60,000 bases of DNA from Symsagittifera roscoffensis (lineage: Eukaryota > Xenacoelomorpha > Acoela > Convolutidae), in assembly GCF_963678635.1 (NCBI RefSeq), contig NC_087071.1:45683095-45743094 (forward strand), given 5' to 3'. The position numbers were made by a program, and so were the translations under genes. The notes under the pieces were generated by a model. That model was given only the letters and a program-made list of their open reading frames with translations, did no database searches and was not told the origin of the DNA. Within the stretch, counting starts at the first letter, position 1. Every line of letters starts with the position of its first letter. This document shows positions 47,206 through 58,395 of the stretch, in pieces.

Positions 47206-48293
47206 TTATTCAATTTTCTTTATTTGATTAGTTGTTTTGAAAAAAATTCCGAAATTTGAAATTTGGATTGGTTGCATCAAGACAAAGTAGATGTTGAGTA
47301 GCGGAAAGTGTTTTGAAAATATTAGAACAATTTTGACAAAATTTTAAATCAGAAGCTGTTGCTTTTTGCTGCTGGTATTTCAAAAAAGTTCTGTTTTAGC
47401 TCGAAGTTGCTATCAGAGCTTCATTCAAAAGTATTTTAGTTGGAGGGTTTGAAAAAATCTGGAGAGGATACTTAATAAAGAAAAGCATTGCCAGAATAAT
47501 GAATTATGTTTTCAATTATAAGAATGGACACCGATTGAGTGATAAAGGATTGAACAACAAACCAAAAGAAAATACTAGAAAACAAAAAACTGAAAAAAGG
47601 AAATCTAAAATTTTGTGTGAATCAAAACAGTCAATTTTCAAATTGCTTTCAAATCAATTTTCAGATACTTGTTGAAAAAAAAATTATACCTGTGAGTAAT
47701 TCATTCTGTTAGTTAATTTGAGCAGATTTTTCAAAACAAGGATTGCTCAGTTCTGATTGGTAGATATCAAAATGGTTTAAAAATCCAAAATAAAGACACT
47801 CGAAAAGATTCCTAAAAAAGGTTGATTCTGGTTGGTTGATCTCAAAACAGTTGCAAGCTTCCTGATAAGTAAACCTTGATCTGATCGGCTGAAATTCACA
47901 GTGTTTAAAATTTCTCGATTAGGAGACATCCATTCAGTTTGGTTGGTTTATATTTCAGCTAAAACAAGATGACTGTAAACTTTTCTGGATCTCTTTCAAG
48001 TTTAAAATAATTGATCAAGAAATTTGGTGTTTTATTTCGTTTTGTTCGTTTTTGTGGCTATTCTCGCACTAATCTTTTTGGGACATTCGATATCTCCCAT
48101 TTGTTCTCAAGTTCATTCTTTTTTATTGAGATTAAAAGAAACAAAAGAGTTGCCTTATTTGAGTGTTCTAGATTCTGAAAACGTAACTATGAGTCAAGAC
48201 ATCCTAAAACCTGTGAAGTTTTAAAGTGTGCGAAATGAAGTTTCTATACATAAAGCAGCAAGGAACTTAATAGTCATATCAAGAAGAAAAAAG
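47206..48293. other. AT-rich segment with spaced ATTGG/GGTTGG motifs
   Basis: GGATTGGTTGCATC near 47265, TCTGATTGGTAGATATC near 47753, TCTGGTTGGTTGATCTC near 47827, TGATCGGCTG near 47884 and TTGGTTGGTTTA near 47940. This continues the pattern of the arms and probably belongs to the interior side of the right arm's element. A 66-codon frame at 48024-48224 has a hydrophobic start and was not recognised. Confidence 0.4.
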
Positions 48294-51200
48294 CTTCTTG
48301 TGAAAAAATATAATAGTGTATGGTGAATCAAAGCATACTCAGCAGTCTCAAAGCCCACTCCAGGTGAAATTGAAAATAAACAAAAACAAACAAACAAAGG
48401 GCAAATTAGAGAAAAAAGTTTACAGAGTCACTTTTCGAGTTCAAAATTCTGTGAAACTTTCAATGGAAATTGATTCAAAAAGATGAGATTACAATAAACA
48501 CAGAAAAAATACCATTCTTGCAACGGAACTGTTGCGTTGAGTTTGCAAAAATAGTTTACATTATGAGCTAAGGAGTGAAAACGTAATTGCGGAAAGTTTT
48601 CCTTAGAAAGTGCCTGATTTAGATGAAGCATCTTTGGAAGTTTACTTTTTCGGAAGTTTTAGTTTTGATTCAATTAGGTTTCAGCGTGGTTTCAGCTAGA
48701 AAAAGTAATGTTTCAAATAAGCTTAACTAGTAAAACAACTGATAGGTCATTCTACATCAAACTTTTTTTGTGTTTTGATAATTTTTAGAAAAAAATAATC
48801 TTTCTTGATAAAAAATCTCAGTTTTTTGAGAAAATCTTTTACCACTGACTTACCAAGAACCAAAAAAAAAACATTTAAAAAGATATTCATTCCACTTTTT
48901 AAACCTGAAACACCACTGATTTGCCAATTAGATAGCAAGTGCCTGGAATTTTGTGAAAAAATTAGACTTTTTCACACAAATTCCAAAAAAGTACAGTTTT
49001 TCTTGCCATTCTCGTACCATTACACTGAAAATTACCAATTCTATTCCCCATCTTAAATCATTGCAGACTAATTTTTCAATGTTAGTATAAAGCGTGGAAG
49101 ACAGGAATGCGGGTTCCAGTTCTGCCTGTGGGTTGAAAATGAGACCTTGAAAAGGCAATCGAATGGAACATACGTTTTGCGAAGAAGTCCAGAAACCATC
49201 AAAATGCTTCTTGATAATCGTTTTATGGTGTGTCTAATCTTCGGAGAATTGAGGAGTTGACTGATATTGTTTTAGTTTAATTTATATAAAAATTATTAAC
49301 AGCAAAGCATCTGGTGCAAAAATTACTATTGTTGTTTCACCATCGCGTAGAAATTTCTTTTATTTGCGAGATTTGCAGATTGGCAAATCACGCTAGGGAT
49401 ATCAGCTTATCTTCATGTGAGAAAATAGATTCATCTTTCTCTGACCTCCGAAAGAAAACTCGGCTTAGTACAAATACCTGATTGACCCTTAACGTCATAT
49501 CATGTCAAGCTTTATAAGTTTTTTTTTTCAATCCCATTTTATTATGTGCAGCTGTTATTTTTCGCAATCTGATTGGCTCGGTTCCCCGACGTAAATTCCA
49601 CATAAATAAGTTTGTAGATTCAAAACTGCTAAAAAAAGCTCTAAAAAATTTTTTCAGTAAAGTAAAAAATGTTGCAAATCTTAGAAGAGAAAATGAAAAA
49701 AACCTAAAAATGGCATTTCAGAAATTTGTTGCAGCCCGTCCAATCAAAATTTCTTTCAAAGTTTTTCCAGTAGGAAGAAACAATTCCTAAAAAGACTCAT
49801 TTCCTTTGGCTTTCGAAAATGTTCAGAACAAGATTTCAAAATTGATGACCTTTCAACAAACTCTTAAACTTTTTCAACACAGACTTAAACAATCAGTATT
49901 TCTAATCTTGTCATGCATTATGTTCATTTTCTCAAATTTTTATGTAAATGATGAAACAGAGAACTCTGCTGGGGAGTTTCAACAATACTGGGTTTTAGAT
50001 TATGAAGGAAGAGTGGATTTATCATTTTATCAGAACGTTTATTTATTAGCTTGACATTTTTTACATAAAATTTTTTCTCTTGCTAGATGAAGCTCGTCGC
50101 AGTGTTGAAATTTTGGGTATTAAACAATCGAATTGACAATAAAATTTTGGATTGAAAAACGCTTGCAGAATAAAACTTAATTGATCGGACATTGTTGTGT
50201 TTTTTGACGATTCATACGTAAATAAATTGAAGAAAAACTAAGAATCAACATCTTTTTTGCCAATAAAAGTATGAAGAAGTGTAACTTAAATAATTTAAGT
50301 GACTTTAATACACAGTTTTCAAAAAATGATTTTCAACAATTTTGGTGAAAGGTTTTAAATGATGATTTGAAACTTGCTTCTCTTTGATTCATTTTTAAAT
50401 TGCATTCACATTGTTTTTCTAACAAACTTGAAGGTATAAAAGAAAATCTGTGAAATTTTTATGTTAATTGGTTAATAATGGCAAAACTGTTTTTAAAAGT
50501 TTCCAAAAAAGGAATGCTCGATTCTGATAAGTTGATATCAACAAGAGTGACGTTTCCATTGTACTTCAAACTCGATTGTAGTTGGTTGTTATCATTGTAG
50601 CTGCAATTTTTTTTTAACAGTAAGGTTTGATTCTGGCTTATTCTTAGCAGAACTTTTCCATGAACAAAATAGCTCAAGTCTGATTGATTGGTTATTCCAG
50701 CTACACCAATCAGGATGTGTTTCAGAAACAGTTGACAAGGTATTTGCATAACTGTTTTTTCTTTACTTTCATTCAAATTTTAAGACATTTCAAAAATAGT
50801 GTAAATCTTCAGTTAAACTTTTTGGGTCTCTCTAAATCTCATATATCTCAAATTAACTTGGGTTTTTTCTTTTCTTGACTTTTTTAAGCGTGTTTAACAG
50901 TACCCACAAGGAAATGCATCAAAAAATCGCAAAAACTGTGGCGTTGCGAAATTGTCTCAATGTAATTTTCGTACTGTAGCAGCAAGGTACTCAATTTTAT
51001 CTCAAGAAGAGGCTTTCCAAGAATATATTTTTTGTTGAAGTTATCAATAGAATATACAAAGAGATCAAATACACGCTGGGCAAGCTCCAAACAAAACTGA
51101 CATGCATCCCGAGAAGATAGTATTTTAATAGTCTTCATAATTTTCAGAGGAAAATTTTAATTTACTTTCCCAGAAAATCAGTTTTTGTGAAACAATTGCA

Positions 51201-52024
51201 AATTAATATATTATTGAGTAGCGTTTCGATAAAATGCTCTCATCAGAAGGAAAAAACAAGGCCGGTTTAACGACGAGAAAAAATTGTCTTGAACCTCTCC
51301 ATGGAAATTCATCCTTATTTTTAATTTACAGTAGCGACTGTACAAGAAGATTGGGCCTTCGTTATGTTAACTTTTTATAAAAACGCTAACTATAACTTAA
51401 TGAGAGAAAACGCATGCAAAATTCTGCTTAATATAGTTTTCGCTGATAAAAAATTGATTAATTTAACCGTTTGGGCTAATTAATTTTTAATTGTTTCAAA
51501 AAAGCAAGAAATTGGAGTAAGTTCATAAAAGTTTTCTCAGCAGATTCAATGAAGGCTTATGCAAAAACCTTCATAATTTATTTTTATTATAGTTTGAAAC
51601 CATAAATCTGCAATGTTGAAAGACACAATTTGTTTCAGTTTTTTCTGTCATGTGACTTTTTTTTAAATTCATTCTCTGTGTAAAAGTAGTTCAGATTTAT
51701 TTTTTTTGTGAATCATTTTGATGAGCTCTACGTTTCTTAATATGTTTATTAGATTTTCTTTCTAATTATTTTTTAAAAACTTGACGACATAGCTTCCCAG
51801 GCGAAAGTGGAAAAACAAAAATTATATTAGTTGCAAAATACAACTAGGACAAAAATTTGACTATAATTGATTAGAAAGTTACAATTAGACTGTTTTCATA
51901 ACAGTCAAAACATTTCTTTTCAGGATTATTTATTTGATTGTTTTTTTTTGTTTATTTTTTTTTTGAAAAAACATTGTGTTACCGATGGGTCGCTTTTGCA
52001 AAACGATTGATGTAAATGTTAATA
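48294..52024 (-). repeat. Right arm of giant inverted repeat
   Basis: Reverse complement of the left arm, without the 300-bp duplication and without the 1.3-kb insert. The outer edge is near ATTAACATTTACATCAATCG (minus strand) at 52024. No target-site duplication is visible when the bases outside 3116 and 52024 are compared, so either the true ends are lost or the arms moved by rearrangement. Confidence 0.85.
50884..51138 (-). other. Short open frame in right arm, function unknown
   Basis: Counterpart of 3980-4228. 84 codons starting MKTIKILSSRDAC; the first 35 or so residues agree with the left arm, after which indels change the frame. No family was recognised. Confidence 0.2.
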
Positions 52025-53161
52025 AAATGAATTTCATCTGCTTCATTAAACTAAAGTATTATTGATTTTGCTTAAAAAGGACACTAAGTTTCGCAGTTGC
52101 TCACTTGGTATTTTTAGAAGATATTACTTTGTATAGAAACATTTTCATTATCAAGTCTATGAAGTTTCGAGTCTATGAAATTTCAAAAAAAGTCAAGTCT
52201 ATGAAGTTTTAAAATGGATTTTCGAATGGCAAATAAGGTGCGTTTTCTCTGATATTTCTTTTTCTTTTTGACAAAACTTAAACGTCTGACTATCGTATGT
52301 ACACCGAATTTTTTTGCAACTTGAAAGAAACATTTTGTTCTAAATATTTCAGACGTCTTATTATGTCAATTTTTTTAATTATGTTTGTATCGTGGTCGCG
52401 TATCCGGTGAACAACTGATTGAAAAACTTTAACTCTGGGTCAGAGTCAGTCAGGTGACAATAACTGCTAACAAATATTAACGAAGGTTTTTTTAAAAATT
52501 CAATGACGTAAGTCACCGAGCGCATACAATTGTGAAAATGGGACTGAAAATTCAGAAAAACATTGAATTTAGTATTAGACTAAGGGGTTGTAGAAACCTT
52601 AACAGATAGCGTCAAGAAGTTAGGGTATAATTTATCTGAAAATACACTGTCAAATAGAACTTCAGTGCCCTATAAAAATTTGCTTAAAACTTTGCAATTT
52701 ACCTCCTATTTTTAACAAATATCAATTGGAACGATGTTATTTCAGCTGGGGCTCAAAATCAAAAATTTGGTTGCTGCTTCTACATTATAAAAATGCATTG
52801 TGATTTGGTTATAAAACTGCGAGAAAAATTTGGTATTACTATAAAACATGATCAGAAAAATTTGTTCGATCCTGACAGGCAGAATCGATATACATAGTAA
52901 CAAAAGCTAACTTTCCAAGATGCGATTAAATTAGAGCTAGAAGGATCTTCTTCTAAACGATGCCAAGTATTTGTAACCCCAGGTATTTATCCTGGCCTTG
53001 ATTCGTTGTTCAAGTATATTTTCTTCTGCAAGTTTTGTTCCATATATAGCAAAAAACTTACAGTTTTAAAACTTTTTCGAAAAAGTCATTTGGGTAAACT
53101 ATAATCTAAAAACTTTTTCGAAAAAGTCATTTGGGCAAACTAAATTATTTTCTGTTATGTA

Positions 53162-53164
<3 letters not shown>
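52025..53164. other. No gene recognised; short direct repeat near the end
   Basis: AT-rich, with frames only of chance length. Near 53060-53145 the run ACTTTTTCGAAAAAGTCATT occurs twice, about 46 bp apart, each with the palindrome CTTTTTCGAAAAAG. Confidence 0.45.
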
Positions 53165-53246
<82 letters not shown>

Positions 53247-53269
53247 AGTGTGTGTGTGTGTGTGAGAGA

Positions 53270-53297
<28 letters not shown>
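53165..53297. repeat. (TA)n then (TG)n microsatellite
   Basis: About 52 bp of TA dinucleotides are followed by about 78 bp of TG with two GA interruptions. The open frame crossing it on the minus strand is a product of the repeat. Confidence 0.97.
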
Positions 53298-53300
<3 letters not shown>

Positions 53301-53689
53301 TATGCAGTTTAAACACATAAGTTCTCTATAATACATCATGGACTCAAGCTGCAATTATCTATGCAACCCACAATCTACATTATGCACCCAATCTAAAATA
53401 AAACGAAATATGCACAAAAGCGACAAGCTATTCAAGTTAGTACACAAAAGCTACAGTTTTCAATAAAATCAAAAAAATAGTTTTTTTTCTACGAAAAGGG
53501 GCCCTGATACGAATTTTGTGTTAGCTCCGACTAGTTTTTTTTGCTGGTGAATGTGTTAGACAAAACATTGCAAAAATTCAGCAACAAGTGAAACGTTGTG
53601 CATAATTTAATTTTCTTCAACCAAAAAGTTGATATTTTTGAGCTTTTCTCTCTAACTTGATCTAGAATGGGGCCCACGGTGTTTCTGTT
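53298..53689. other. No gene recognised; probable 3' flank of the next gene
   Basis: Downstream of the minus-strand gene. AATAAA-type runs in minus orientation (TTTATT) were not clearly placed, so no poly(A) site is called. Confidence 0.4.
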
Positions 53690-54370
53690 TTAGCAAGTTA
53701 GAGCCTTCTTGCGGCCTTCATCAATTCGCTTTCGTAAAAACATACATTTAAATAATCCAATCACCCCAAGATCCGGAACCATTTTAATGTGATCCTTTAT
53801 GAAGCCTTTTCCTCGAGGCAATGTGGATATCGTTTGTTGGGCCTTAAGAAATTTGTACCATCGCACGGCAAAGTGCTGGCAGTTCGAAGAAAACCAGTTG
53901 TACTCTTTTTTCAATTCGTTATTGATTCCTAAGTTTTCGAAAAACTCGGATAGCCGTACTCGCGCGTTGGGCAATTTCCTGGACTGCATCTTCTTAATGC
54001 CGGTTTTCCCAACTTTTCGCAGCTCATTCTGATACAAAGCCGTGACCATGACAATACATTCACTCCTTTGTAAAGTAATCCCTTCGGAATTTTTTTCAAT
54101 AGACCACCAGTAGTTATTTGTTCTGATTACGAGAAAACAGTGGTAAAATTTAAGGGCAGTGAGTTGCCAATCAGTCAAGGGGTTCTTCCACAACTGCACT
54201 TCTTCAATTATTTCATTTGAAGCCAAAGTTGACAGTTTCTTGACCATTTCTTCTTCGGTGAAATCGCCAACAGATCCTGATTCTTGATCACAGTCTGAAT
54301 AGTATAATCTACCCGTCCATTCTGAACCATTACTTCTTTTTTGGCTGAGGTTGTTGATGCTGCTGATGTC

Positions 54371-54431
<61 letters not shown>

Positions 54432-54477
54432 TTGCTGCTGCTGCTGTTGCTGCTGCTGCTGTTGCTGCTGCTGCTGT

Positions 54478-54530
<53 letters not shown>

Positions 54531-54685
54531 TTGCTGCTGTTGCTGCTGCTGCTGTTGCTGCTGCTGCTGTTGCTACTGCTGCTGTTGCTGCTGCTGCTGT
54601 TGCTGCTGTTGCTGCTGCTGCTGTTGCTGCTGCTGCTGTTGCTACTGCTGCTGTTGCTGCTTCTGGTGCTTTTCGCAAAAGACAT
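53690..54685 (-). CDS. Ser/Asn-rich protein with LRAT-like (permuted papain-fold) region
   Basis: 331 codons, ATG to stop, in a single open frame. Residues 9-105 are almost only Ser and Asn, encoded by an AGC/AAC trinucleotide tract. Residues 106-331 are ordinary sequence. Within these, a LKFYHCFLVI strand carries His182, TNNYWWSIEKNSEGITLQRS follows at about 190-208, and SNCQHFAVRWYKF carries Cys269. A His followed some 90 residues later by an NCxHF motif is the signature of LRAT/NlpC-P60-like permuted papain folds (hydrolases or acyltransferases); enzyme activity here is not shown. The C-terminus has a hydrophobic GVIGLFKCMF stretch followed by a basic tail, possibly membrane-linked. The start is supported by being the only ATG before the tract. 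The tract length may vary between individuals. The gene lies outside the repeat arms and is the only clearly intact gene in the window. Confidence 0.75.
54359..54660. repeat. CTG/CAG-type trinucleotide tract with TTG interruptions
   Basis: About 300 bp of GCTGCT/GTTGCT triplets in a higher-order pattern of four GCT to one GTT. It is read as Ser/Asn on the coding (minus) strand; the poly-Leu and poly-Ala frames on the other frames are by-products. Confidence 0.95.
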
Positions 54686-54983
54686 TTTTCCCCCGAAAAG
54701 TTTTTCCTAGAAAAATATGGGTAATATTACTTTTTTTTGTTAAAATACAAAACGAGTTTCAATCGAAAATTTAAAATTGTTAGTTACCTTTTTGGTTGTG
54801 TTCAATTGTTTCTGCACTCTGCTGTAAATATTTTTGTTGTCTCACTCCGTTTGAATTTGTGGTAAGAATATCAAGAGAAAGTAAACATCAGCGCACGCGT
54901 GTTCGATCAAAACTGTTCAGTTTATGTTTGTTTTAGCAATGATTTTTACTTGATTCTTTATATTCAGTAACAGTTTTTTTTTT
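54686..54983. other. 5' flank of the Ser/Asn-rich gene
   Basis: Just under 300 bases with no second gene. No TATA box or initiator could be placed with confidence. Confidence 0.35.
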
Positions 54984-55183
54984 NNNNNNNNNNNNNNNNN
55001 NNNNNNNNNNNNNNNNNNNNNNNNNNNNNNNNNNNNNNNNNNNNNNNNNNNNNNNNNNNNNNNNNNNNNNNNNNNNNNNNNNNNNNNNNNNNNNNNNNNN
55101 NNNNNNNNNNNNNNNNNNNNNNNNNNNNNNNNNNNNNNNNNNNNNNNNNNNNNNNNNNNNNNNNNNNNNNNNNNNNNNNNNNN
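54984..55183. other. Assembly gap of 200 N
   Basis: Exactly 200 unknown bases, probably a fixed-size scaffold gap. Open frames crossing it are meaningless. Confidence 0.99.
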
Positions 55184-55187
55184 GGAA

Positions 55188-55358
55188 AATGAACAAGACC
55201 CCCTAACCCTGCTCAAAAATTCATGGCAATTTGATTGAGGGTACTTAAATGGATTTGGAGGAGAAACAATTTTTCTTCTCAATCTTTTTTTCAATTTTTA
55301 CACGAAAATCAGATTTTCTCAAAAAAATCACAGCTTTTTAAGTATCTACTCTCATAGA
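55188..55358. repeat. Direct repeat copy 1 (partner 56583-56757)
   Basis: AAAATGAACA, then CCTAACCCTGCTCA, AATCAGATTTTCTC and CTACTCTCAT occur in the same order in both places, with scattered substitutions and small indels. The left end is cut by the gap. Confidence 0.75.
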
Positions 55359-55742
55359 TTCCCGTCGTTTTTTTTGGGGAGCCAAGTCATTGAACGGACT
55401 TGCTGTAGACGGAGAGACTCTCTCTTTCCGTTGATGGATGACTACAATCAACTTTCTCGTGTATGTTTGGTAGTTAACTGTTCTTTTTCGATCAGACACT
55501 GATATTATTCATAAAGACTAGTCATGACTTGAAGATGTTCTAAGTTTTGCTAAAAAAATAGAAAGAGTGAACTACCGAAATGAACAGGAAAGACCAGGAA
55601 AAGGGTGGCATGGTTCAATTCGGTCAAAACTAACCATTTGACAACAAAAACCATTATTATGTGCTGGTCGAATTCACAAAAGGTCTACCGATTTACTAAA
55701 CAAGATGACTTCAAAAGCCTTCGCTGTCCCCTTGTCTTCTCT
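55359..55742. repeat. Partial direct duplication of the 59.6-60 kb region
   Basis: From CCCGTCGTTTTTT to about CTCTACATTCAA it matches 59608-60000 with few changes. It contains the first 45 or so codons and upstream sequence of the minus-strand virus-like frame starting at 59747. The left edge is a sharp break into the 55188 repeat. Confidence 0.85.
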
Positions 55743-56386
55743 CTACATTCAAATAGTTAATTTTGGGTTGCTCTAACTATGAATTGTCTAGCCCTTTGAT
55801 GGAAAAACTGAAATCAGCTTGTGAGTTATAACTCCATCAACAACCTAGATGTTAGTGATGTTCAAGTTCGCAGACGATTGCCTCAAATTTGCTTCGGCTT
55901 GCAGACTGAATCTGATCAAAGTCAAACTGACATGATTACTAACGTAACAATTGAACTCATTACTAATACTTTGAATGACGAAAATGCTTCTGAGTTTTCT
56001 AGATTAATTGACATAACTTTAGGTGGTTATGGTTGAATGGAAATTGATTCAAATACTTTGTTTCTGAAAATCATCATGAAGAAGAAATTCAAGTTCTAAA
56101 TTATTGTTTTTTTTGCTCTCTTGTATATCAAAAAAATATTACTACAAAAATTTAGAGAAAACTTGAAAAACTAGAAAAAATCATAAATCCAGAACAATTT
56201 TTCGCTAAAAGTGTTGTTCGAGATAGAATGAGAAAGATAATTACACTTGCCTATTTGATGAACCTCATTTGGAGTATCTTTTTCAGCATATTGCTTTCTT
56301 TAAAAAAAAACAATATGGAAGGGTCCAACTTTTTCTCGTTGGTAGTCCAAACATTTTTTATTGACTTTTTTTATCAAACACTATCT
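55743..56386 (+). other. Possible degraded coding stretch, unrecognised
   Basis: Frame 55821-56036 (71 codons, no ATG at its start; contains RRRLPQICFGLQTESDQSQ) and short follow-on pieces in other frames up to 56380 look protein-like in composition. They lie upstream of, and divergent from, the partial virus-like duplication. No family was recognised, and internal stops break it. Confidence 0.25.
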
Positions 56387-56387
56387 G

Positions 56388-56416
56388 CTCTCTCTCTCTC
56401 TCTCTCTCGCTCTCTC
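56388..56416. repeat. (CT)n microsatellite
   Basis: CT dinucleotides with one GC interruption. Confidence 0.95.
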
Positions 56417-56582
56417 ATTATACTTTGTACCCGGCGGTGTTAGCCAAGCCTTACGCAAAGTAACAGAGAGAGTTTTAAAGCCATAATTCTGCTTTATTTT
56501 ACGTTTATATACATTTTTTTGGTTGTAAAACTGACAATTTTTGGTAGGAAATGTGAAAAAATGAAAATTTATGTTTTTTATC

Positions 56583-56757
56583 GAAAAATGAACACGACCC
56601 TTAACCCTGCTCAGAAAATCATGGCAAAACTGATTGAGGCTATTTTCAATGGATTTGTAGACAAAAAAATTTTTTCTCATTTTTTTTCAATATTTACACA
56701 AAAATCAGATTTTCTCAAAAAAAAATCACAACTTTTTAAGCGTCTACTCTCATTGAT
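56583..56757. repeat. Direct repeat copy 2 (partner 55188-55358)
   Basis: See the partner. This copy is uninterrupted, so the 55359 duplication broke or joined the other copy. Confidence 0.75.
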
Positions 56758-57431
56758 TGGGCTATGAATGTTTTTTAATTTCGACATTTGTCCTAATTAG
56801 GTATCAGATAGCTCCTAAAAATTTCATACCACTTTCACATGATTTTAAAATGAGAACGAATAATTTAAGTTAAAAATGAAGAAAAAAAGTTATAAAATTA
56901 TGTTTTTTAAGTTTCGAACACGACCAGTAGAACTGTGCTCGAGATCCTATAAAATTTACTGGTTTTTTTACAGACTTTAAAAACTTTTTTTTAAAATAGT
57001 TTTTCCTTTTTCCATACCATAATCAGTTTAGGTTTTCCTTTTATTTTGAAAATTTTTAGGCGTTCCCGATGAGCGTAGCGACGAGGAACGCCGGGTTAGC
57101 TATTGCATGCTAAACCAAATCGCCAAGCCTCAATATCTCAAATGAATTCATATGATTTTTTTTGCAGTTCACATAATTTTGTAGCAAAAGGAAATCTGTT
57201 GTTGATGAGAATGATTTTAAAAAAATTTACAAAGTATGTTTTTTAAGTTTCGAACACGACCAGTAGAACTGTGCTCATTATAATAAGCAAATGTTTAGCA
57301 AATCTTATCCAATCAAGATCATTAAGATTCAAACCTATTAGAAATCTGTTTGTAATTATAGCATGACCAACATAAAAACAATAAAGTCCACATAACACTA
57401 ACTAAGTCAGCTGGTTGTATTGGTTTTTCCA
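56758..57431. repeat. Non-coding stretch with 40-bp direct repeat and GC hairpin
   Basis: A 40-bp run ending AACACGACCAGTAGAACTG then TGCTC occurs at about 56901-56940 and 57236-57276. Between them, an 8-bp stem GGCGTTCC (57059) / GGAACGCC (57085) encloses CGATGAGCGTAGCGACGA. No gene was seen. Confidence 0.65.
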
Positions 57432-57716
57432 TCAGTAGTTGATTTCCCTCGTGAATTGTACGTCGCATATTCTTGTACACGAGGGGATGATCGTATAATT
57501 TTTACCTAGTGGATCTGCGAAGATTATCTGTCCTTCAGTTTGAGCAAAAAGCAACCATTGGCTTCCGGGTTGATCCGATGGTGACGCATTCATAATCATG
57601 AACGTATTATCGTTTTTCAGTACTATCTTCGTTACTACTCCAATGTTATTGTATTTTGCCGTGTTCTTCAACAAAGTGTTTTCTATTGATGAGAGAACAT
57701 AGTCAATCACAGTCAT
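57432..57716 (-). pseudogene. Adenain-like cysteine protease fragment
   Basis: The frame (94 codons) contains SDQPGSQWLLFAQTEG followed by IIFADPLGK. This matches the core of the maturation protease carried by Maverick/Polinton elements (adenovirus-protease family), where a His normally follows the PGxx turn. Here the aligned residue is Gln. The C-terminal part with the catalytic Cys is absent, since the frame ends about 20 residues after the DPLG motif. It is the last unit of the minus-strand cluster and is not functional. Confidence 0.6.
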
Positions 57717-57849
57717 CTTTCGGACATACAGATTAGCTTAGATTATTTGAACCTTGTAGTGTTTAGCTGCATCTTCAGATATGACAAAAAAACGGTTAGT
57801 AGACCGTCTAAGAGACAATCTAATTGTCACACCGCAGAAGTCGCAAGCA

Positions 57850-58395
57850 ATTTTACCAAATAGCTTCAGCTCGTTCGAGCCGCAAAGAGACTTTTACGCT
57901 CCGTAACATCCTCAACTCTCCTTCCATTACCGTCAATAGCTGATAAACTTTCTTCATAATACTTAACTTGACAAACCAACCATAACTTCGTGACATCAAT
58001 TTGTATGAAAACTCGGTCTCAATAAAGCGTTTATTAGCGTTGGTAGTGGATACTTTCTCAACATTCAGCAATATTGCACACTCAGAAAATAATGAAGATA
58101 AAAGATTGTTAACTAAATACAACGTATCTCTGTTTACCGCCTCTGTAGCATGTGTTGGAAGCACGGTTCCATTGTTTTGAACAATTCGCGCAACTTTTTC
58201 CAAACGAGTAAGTTGAAGATCGATGAAATTATTCCTGTCGCCAAGTAGTTCAAACCCGAGCCTAGGACCATCATGAGAGTAGAAAGGTTCAATTTTTTGG
58301 GTGAAAGCATTTTCAAAAGGGACAAGTAAAGGCGGTTTTTCAAAAAAATCCAGCGAGCTGAGAGTTGCTTCATTAAATTAGAAATCATTTTTAAC
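57850..58395 (-). pseudogene. Capsid-like protein (F54H12.2-type family), N-terminal part
   Basis: Minus-strand frames give EATLSSLDFFEKPPL near 58375, FYSHDGPRLGFELLGDRNNF near 58285-58225, NRDTLYLVNNLLSSLF near 58120, and TTNANKRFIETEFSY near 58035. These are successive blocks of the same capsid family as 18.3-19.25 kb, but from its N-terminal side; the overlap is the VNN...NANxxxxxK region. Frameshifts occur near 58200 and 58000, and the gene is cut at about 57850, with the C-terminal two thirds missing. The family is a virion structural protein, likely the major capsid. Confidence 0.7.

Noticed and set aside
8388-48294. Integrase (DDE/rve) and packaging ATPase genes expected for a Maverick
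   Set aside because: No frame showed recognisable motifs; a profile search would be needed to detect strongly decayed remains.
3110-52030. Target-site duplication outside the arms
   Set aside because: Bases flanking 3116 and 52024 share no convincing 5-6 bp repeat, and the exact end points are uncertain by a few bases.
53145-53354. His/Thr and Ile/Tyr repeat frame
   Set aside because: It is a translation of the TA/TG microsatellite.
54351-54724. Long plus-strand poly-Leu and poly-Ala frames, and a minus-strand poly-Ala frame
   Set aside because: They are alternative frames of the trinucleotide tract; only the minus-strand Ser/Asn frame continues into ordinary protein sequence.
54917-55294. 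Minus-strand frame of 125 codons
   Set aside because: Most of it is the 200-N gap.
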